From Akkermansia sp. (GTDB lineage Bacteria; Verrucomicrobiota; Verrucomicrobiia; Verrucomicrobiales; Akkermansiaceae), in the NCBI GenBank assembly GCA_017379255.1, contig JAFNWZ010000265.1, forward strand, positions 1 through 11,776: DNA of 11,776 nucleotides, read 5' to 3'. The translations under genes and the position numbers were made by a program. The notes under the pieces are model-generated. The model was not told where the DNA came from, ran no database searches, and was given only the letters and a program-made list of their open reading frames with translations. Shown here piece by piece: positions 8,094-11,776 of this stretch. Numbering within the stretch: position 1 is the stretch's first letter; each line of letters starts with the position of its first letter.

Positions 8094-10103
8094 TTATTCT
8101 TCAGGGAAAAGTTCATTCTGATCCAGCGGCACCAGGCCGTCATCCGGCACATCAGGCGGCAAAGCATCATCCTCTTTCTTCTTATCCTTCTTTTCGCCGG
8201 CAGCAAAGCGGATACTGGCGCGTTTCGCATGCGTGTTATTCAGCCGCACCATCGCCACATCTGACAAAGCAAAGCCATCCACCTCACCCACGCGCACCGG
8301 CACCGGCAAATAAGCACGGCTCCCCGGCAGCGTCACATGCGCCATAGGGTTCTCTCCAAACTTCTTCACCAGCTTATCGTACTGTTCCTGCGTCACGAAA
8401 AGCACCTCCTCATCGGCCTGTTCTTTGCCGACACTATACAGCCGCTCCATATCAGCCTTGGAGCGTTCCTGCACCACCACAGGCCGCTGTTTCGCCTGGT
8501 ATTCTGCATACCGCCGCCATTGAGTTTCCTTACCACTCGCACCGCTCTGCTCAGTAAACGCCGTAGCAGCACCATCAGCCTCAATCCGCACGCGCTGGTT
8601 CTCCGCAGAATCGCGGGCAGCAGACTCAAATTTTTCTTCTGCGTCCGCATCATCCCAGGAGTATGCCACGTTCATATCAATCTCCGTATCATGTTGTTCG
8701 GAATAAGTCAGGAGATACCCCATGCACTTCTCATAAGCCTGGCTATAACTGGCCTTCGGATTCCCCGCACTCCAGCGGGCCATGGCATTCCTCACATCGT
8801 GCAGAATAGCAGACTTTCGGTCTCCCAGCAGGGTGGCAGCCTCTGCATTCAGTTCAGCATCATCCTCAAACTCAGCCTTGCGATACGCCGCCATCCCCGC
8901 AGCCCAGGGTGCAATCTGCTCATCAGTCAGAGACTTCAGGAACGCATCCGTGCTGAATCGCATCTGCCCCTCCTGCTCCACGGCTCCAAGCCAGGTCTGC
9001 GCCTGCTGGCGGCAGCGCAGGCGCACAGTGTACTCATCCAGGCCGTAGCCGGTCTGCGGGTCGCTCCACTTCTTCACCATGTAGCCTACCCACATCTCCG
9101 CCTCTTCCTCATCCTGCGGCACCGGGCACGCCGCCACCTCCTCATCAAATGCCGCACGAATCTCACCGGCAAACTTCCCATAAGTCCCCTCCCGGTTATA
9201 ATGCTCGCGCCACTTGTACTCCTGCTCCGTAGCGCCATTGCGAACCTTGAAACGAGGCTTCACCACCTGCCCCTGGGCAATAGCATGCTTCTCCTGCTCC
9301 GAAAAATCCTCCTGCTCCGCCCGCATGGCAGCCACGCGCTGCGCCATCGCATACACACGCTCCATACGCACCGCGTCCATATCCGCATACTGGCCACGGC
9401 CCATACGCAGCATCACGCCGGTGGGGTCATTCACCGCTTCATTCATCAGCATCTTGTAGCCCTCATCCTGCATCTTCGCATGTGCCCGCTCGTTAAACTC
9501 CAACATTTTCACCCGCGCCTCACTCTCCATCAGCAGACCAGCATCCACCTGGTTAGCCAGCTCCACAGCATACCCGCGGGCATCGCCAACCTTCTCCGCC
9601 TCCTCCAGGGCCGCAGCACCGGCACGCCGGATACCAGCCGCGCGGTACTGGTGCACCAGGCCCTCCACGCGCGTCCTGTTCTCGCTCTCCCAGTCTGAGA
9701 ATTCCTGCTCATAGCGCGCCTGGCGTGCGGGGCTCCAGAACTTCGGCTTAATCTTCTCCACCTCATCCTGGGCGCGGAGATACAGCTCCTCCATCTTGCT
9801 GTCATCCAGTTGTCCATCCTGGCGCAGCACACTTTCGCGCGTGCCGGGAGCCGCCTGCAGGGCCTGCTTCAGCCGTTCCGTATGGCGGGATGCCGATTCA
9901 CGCAGCTGGCGCATCGCGTCTGCCCCCGATTGGTAATCCTGCATTTTCTGGTATTCATCCAGCGCGTCCTGCCGGGCAGCAGCCCCGCTCATGGCAGCCC
10001 GCTCAATATCAGAGCCATCATACGCCACCTGGTGGGAGCGCAGCTCACTATGCACCGCCTGGCTGATATTCAGCCCAGCACCGTTGTAATATCCATCAGT
10101 CAT
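8094..10103 (-). CDS. Putative internal virion / ejection protein (gp15-like position), 669 aa
   Basis: This is a 669-aa, mostly helical, highly charged protein with no signal peptide and no obvious enzyme motif. Residues 40-160 are rich in Glu, Gln, Arg and Ala and look partly coiled-coil. Residues 160-260 contain the pattern EEAEKVGDARGYAV...DAGLL followed by NDPTGVM at about 225-231, a GD-x-x-G...G-L-L...NP arrangement that resembles repeats in other phage internal virion proteins. The tail has a basic patch EKKDKKKEDD near residue 640, then an acidic, Pro-rich end. Its ATG overlaps the stop of the 98-aa gene in an ATGA junction, so its start is well fixed and probably translationally coupled. 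Its place between a gp14-like protein and a giant gp16-position protein suggests the gp15 role, an inner-core or periplasmic conduit component. The role rests mostly on gene order; it could be another structural protein. Confidence 0.88.
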   Translation of the reverse strand: MTDGYYNGAGLNISQAVHSELRSHQVAYDGSDIERAAMSGAAARQDALDEYQKMQDYQSGADAMRQLRESASRHTERLKQALQAAPGTRESVLRQDGQLDDSKMEELYLRAQDEVEKIKPKFWSPARQARYEQEFSDWESENRTRVEGLVHQYRAAGIRRAGAAALEEAEKVGDARGYAVELANQVDAGLLMESEARVKMLEFNERAHAKMQDEGYKMLMNEAVNDPTGVMLRMGRGQYADMDAVRMERVYAMAQRVAAMRAEQEDFSEQEKHAIAQGQVVKPRFKVRNGATEQEYKWREHYNREGTYGKFAGEIRAAFDEEVAACPVPQDEEEAEMWVGYMVKKWSDPQTGYGLDEYTVRLRCRQQAQTWLGAVEQEGQMRFSTDAFLKSLTDEQIAPWAAGMAAYRKAEFEDDAELNAEAATLLGDRKSAILHDVRNAMARWSAGNPKASYSQAYEKCMGYLLTYSEQHDTEIDMNVAYSWDDADAEEKFESAARDSAENQRVRIEADGAATAFTEQSGASGKETQWRRYAEYQAKQRPVVVQERSKADMERLYSVGKEQADEEVLFVTQEQYDKLVKKFGENPMAHVTLPGSRAYLPVPVRVGEVDGFALSDVAMVRLNNTHAKRASIRFAAGEKKDKKKEDDALPPDVPDDGLVPLDQNELFPEE

Positions 10104-10396
10104 AATCTGTCTATATCGTAAGTTCTCAAATCTTCATGCTTGCCTACCAGACTCCGCACCCAGCTGGCGCGGGTATAGCCGAACACTCCCTTGTTCTGGT
10201 GGGCAAAACGCAGAATCTTCTTCAAGTTGCCGCATGCGAACAAAACATGAGCCACGCCATGCTCCACGCGGAAAGCCAGCATAAACTCCTTATCCTGCAC
10301 CAACGTGCCGTGCGTACTGATAACCTCCAGGCACAGCGCGGTATATCCATCTTCGCCCAGTAACCCATAAGCCTGTTCCGTTGCGTTCATTTCCAT
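10100..10396 (-). CDS. Small phage protein, 98 aa, unknown function (relative of the 125-aa neighbour)
   Basis: I do not recognise a named family. It appears to be a compact alpha/beta protein: strands around FMLAFRV and AHVLFACGNL, a helix KKILRFAHQ, then WVRSLVGK and a closing DLRTYDIDRL. The same order of strand, [AY]-x-G-[ND]-L-[KR], helix, aromatic-x-R, and R-x-Y-[DN]-[IL]-x-x-L occurs in the 125-aa protein immediately upstream, so the two may be diverged copies. Two starts are possible: ATG at 10396, or the second ATG at 10390, which makes an ATGA junction with the upstream stop; the longer form is listed. Its own stop makes an ATGA overlap with the 669-aa gene. Position in the ejection cassette suggests a small virion or assembly accessory, not an enzyme with visible catalytic residues. 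Confidence 0.82.
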   Translation of the reverse strand: MEMNATEQAYGLLGEDGYTALCLEVISTHGTLVQDKEFMLAFRVEHGVAHVLFACGNLKKILRFAHQNKGVFGYTRASWVRSLVGKHEDLRTYDIDRL

Positions 10397-10764
10397 CTGC
10401 TCACTCTCTGCGCCAGCCGCTCGGTGCGTTCCACCAGTTCTGCCAGATTGTACACACGGCGTTCCTCTTCATCCCTGCCGCTTCCGAACCCGCGCCTGAA
10501 GCTCATACGGTCATAACGCCCGGACTCCAGGCACATGCGCCCCGCCGCGCCCACGCTCCGCAAGTCACCGTAGGCATACGCCACATACAGTTCCCGCTCT
10601 GCGTCCGGCTGGGGGTAAGCCAGGAAAAACACCCAGGGAGTTGCCAGCACCACGCCGCCCTGGGAAAGGCACAGGTTCATCCATGCTTCAGCCGTACCTT
10701 CGCCCTCCACCTCATCCAGCAGGCGGGCACCATCGTGCGTAGCGTCTCCTGTCATTTCAGCCAT
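10387..10764 (-). CDS. Small phage protein, 125 aa, unknown function
   Basis: No named family is recognised. The first 25 residues are acidic and probably flexible. The core has strands around VFFLAYPQP and LYVAYAYGDLRSV, a helix GAAGRMCLES, then RMSFRRGFGSG and RRVYNLAEL, and ends in a basic helix VERTERLAQRVSRWK. The core matches the layout of the 98-aa protein that follows. It occupies roughly the place where T7-like phages keep small gp13-type proteins with an acyltransferase-like fold next to gp14, but I do not see a convincing GNAT acetyl-CoA loop, so that is only a weak analogy. It starts 13 bases inside the 234-aa gene and has the only strong Shine-Dalgarno sequence I found (AAAGGAG, 7 bases before ATG), so it may be translated independently and strongly. 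Confidence 0.83.
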   Translation of the reverse strand: MAEMTGDATHDGARLLDEVEGEGTAEAWMNLCLSQGGVVLATPWVFFLAYPQPDAERELYVAYAYGDLRSVGAAGRMCLESGRYDRMSFRRGFGSGRDEEERRVYNLAELVERTERLAQRVSRWK

Positions 10765-11456
10765 GAATCTACTCCTTTGGAAATTGCCGCTGCAAAATCT
10801 TTCTCAGCCTGCTCATTGCGGTTGCCGTGGCTTTCCATCGTACCAGGCAGCCCGGCAGAATACATGCTGCCAACACCGGCACCGGCCTGGGCACCCATCT
10901 TCGCGCCCGCCGGGCCACCAAAATATGCTCCCACAGCAGCACCAACTGCCGTGAGCGACCCTGTCACCATAGCCGCCTTATTCGCATTGTGAGCCTTCAT
11001 CTTGTGAATCTGCGCCATGGAATCCTGGTAATCGGCCGATGCTTCTGCACCGCGCTCTGCCAGCTCGCCACTACGCCGCAGCATAGTAGACTGGAAACGG
11101 CTGGAAACATCCTGCATGCTACGGTTCAGCACCATATCCTGCGCGGCCTGCTCATAGCGGGCCAGCGCGCTGATTTCCGGCTGGCTGCCGCTGCCCTCCG
11201 CAGTGAACCCACTGGCCGCGCGGGCGGCCTGCACCGCAGCACCGGCCTGGCGCTGCTCCTTGCGCAGGCGGCTCATATTCTCCGCCGCCTGCTCACCGGC
11301 CACCTTGTTCTCCAGCTCCAGGCGTGCAGCCTGCCCCTCAGCCTTGCCGCGTTCTGCCTTGCCCTGCGCCCGCGCCACCCGCGCATTGGCCGCCGCCACG
11401 CGGCCCGCGCCCTTGTGGCTTTCCGCCAGGCCGAAATTTCCAAATGACTCTCCCAT
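10752..11456 (-). CDS. Putative internal virion protein, gp14-like, membrane-active, 234 aa
   Basis: Residues 10-150 are an almost continuous Ala/Gln/Arg/Glu-rich helical region, with repeated ARxARAQGKAERGKAEG-like heptads, RLRKEQRQ at 64-70 and a break at ASGFTAEGSGS (81-91). Residues 161-204 are uncharged except for one Lys and glycine-rich, with spaced G-x-x-x-G motifs (VGAAVGAYFGGPAGAKMGAQ and following), a glycine-zipper type segment that could insert in a membrane. A short polar helical tail follows. T7 gp14 is a similar-sized, Ala/Gln-rich helical virion protein (196 aa) that is ejected and forms an outer-membrane channel; the text 'RAA.ASG....GS' recalls its middle region. The gene starts one base after the stop of the adaptor gene (TGATATG) and has no clear Shine-Dalgarno sequence, so reinitiation is likely. 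It overlaps the next gene by 13 bases. Class likely; a tail or minor head protein is the alternative. Confidence 0.85.
   Translation of the reverse strand: MGESFGNFGLAESHKGAGRVAAANARVARAQGKAERGKAEGQAARLELENKVAGEQAAENMSRLRKEQRQAGAAVQAARAASGFTAEGSGSQPEISALARYEQAAQDMVLNRSMQDVSSRFQSTMLRRSGELAERGAEASADYQDSMAQIHKMKAHNANKAAMVTGSLTAVGAAVGAYFGGPAGAKMGAQAGAGVGSMYSAGLPGTMESHGNRNEQAEKDFAAAISKGVDSWLK
10772..10778 (-). promoter_or_regulatory. Strong ribosome binding site for the 125-aa gene
   Basis: On the minus strand the sequence reads AAAGGAG, followed by 7 bases and ATG. It lies inside the last codons of the 234-aa gene. It confirms the ATG at 10764 as the start and contrasts with the neighbouring genes, which lack a clear Shine-Dalgarno sequence and probably depend on stop-start coupling. 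Confidence 0.8.
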
Positions 11457-11457
11457 A

Positions 11458-11776
11458 TCACGCAGTAATGCTATCGTTCATCAAACGCTCCAGCGGATGC
11501 TGGTCATTGGAAGCATCCTGTTTCGCATCCAGCCACATAGCCTCACGCAACACCGATTCAGCCTTGCCCAGCAGCTCCTGGCGCTTTGCTTCATCTCCGC
11601 TCACGCAGCCGCATACCGATGCGGCCAGATGGTAAATGAGAGCCTGGGCGAAATCCGGCATATCATCGGGAATGCAGCCCCTGGCCACGGCTTCGCTGGA
11701 AGTGTACACCAGGCTCACTTCCCCATTCTCCCAGCCGTCCACCTCCGGCACCAGTTCTGCGCCGAACCTTCGGCGC
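11458..11776 (-). CDS. Putative head-tail adaptor / tail tubular protein A, C-terminal part only
   Basis: The frame is open to the right edge, so the true start is outside; the visible part is 105 codons, beginning RRRFGAELVPEVDGW. A GTG at 11751 could be taken as a start, but the frame continues upstream of it and the visible text reads like the interior of a domain. Features seen are a short strand VSLVYTS, the turn CIPDDMPDF, then two helices: AQALIYHLAASVCGCVSGD and a long charged one through KAESVLREAMWLDAKQDA. A 'P..f..aL..yLAa.ia...t.d....l...ae..l..A...da' pattern is typical of the end of tail tubular protein A (T7 gp11-like) and related adaptors that sit below the portal. The position just before a gp14-like gene fits. 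Only the C-terminus is available, so the call is moderate. Confidence 0.7.
   Translation of the reverse strand, partial: RRRFGAELVPEVDGWENGEVSLVYTSSEAVARGCIPDDMPDFAQALIYHLAASVCGCVSGDEAKRQELLGKAESVLREAMWLDAKQDASNDQHPLERLMNDSITA

Noticed and set aside
8337..9698. Plus-strand open frame of 453 codons
   Set aside because: Codon-aligned antisense of the 669-aa gene, whose protein has coherent helical composition; the plus-strand product does not.
11458..11751. Reading the right-edge gene as a complete 97-aa protein starting at GTG 11751
   Set aside because: The frame stays open upstream to the window edge, no ribosome binding site precedes the GTG, and the visible part looks like the end of a larger domain.
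11759..11776. Perfect inverted repeat with 8-base arms and a 2-base loop at the right edge
   Set aside because: It lies inside the open frame of the adaptor-like gene, has no following T-run and a very tight loop, so a terminator or attachment site is not supported; it may be chance in GC-rich codons.

Overview
This window lies inside a phage or prophage virion-protein module. Everything convincing is on the minus strand, packed end to end, and transcription runs from the right edge to the left edge. I see no tRNA, rRNA, CRISPR, insertion sequence, integrase, promoter or terminator. The right-hand part and most of the left-hand part are GC-rich. The host cannot be named from this sequence. 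A GC-rich bacterium is likely, probably Gram-negative, because the layout resembles the T7-type DNA-ejection cassette used to cross two membranes. That is inference from gene order and protein character, not from a marker gene.

Layout in the direction of transcription: (1) 11776-11458, the C-terminal end of a protein that looks like a head-tail adaptor / tail tubular protein A (T7 gp11-like). (2) 11456-10752, a 234-aa Ala/Gln-rich helical protein ending in a glycine-zipper segment, like the T7 gp14 class of internal virion proteins. (3) 10764-10387 and (4) 10396-10100, two small proteins of 125 and 98 aa that appear to be distant relatives of each other. (5) 10103-8094, a 669-aa mostly helical protein in the gp15-like position. 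(6) 8074 to beyond position 1, a giant open frame of at least 2691 codons that leaves the window still open, in the gp16-like position. Genes 2 to 5 overlap or nearly touch, which points to one transcript with translational coupling. Gene 6 follows a 19-base gap.

The giant protein is the main object of interest. By eye it reads as a multidomain phage 'polyvalent protein': an N-terminal helical region with Gly/Ala-rich hydrophobic segments, a ddrB-like ParB domain (around residues 1075-1180), a PBECR-type RNase-like domain (around 1461-1593), an ADP-ribosyltransferase-like domain (around 1668-1850), a coiled coil, a zincin-like HEXXH domain (around 2130-2227), then a long helical region that continues outside the window. 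The stretch coding for the nuclease, ADP-ribosyltransferase and zincin domains (roughly 1500-3770) is clearly poorer in GC than the rest of the same gene. This suggests that an effector cassette was exchanged inside a structural ejection protein. The working model is that genes 2, 5 and 6 are carried in the virion and injected with the DNA, gene 2 (and perhaps the N-terminus of gene 6) making the membrane path and the gene 6 domains acting on host defences or metabolism at entry.
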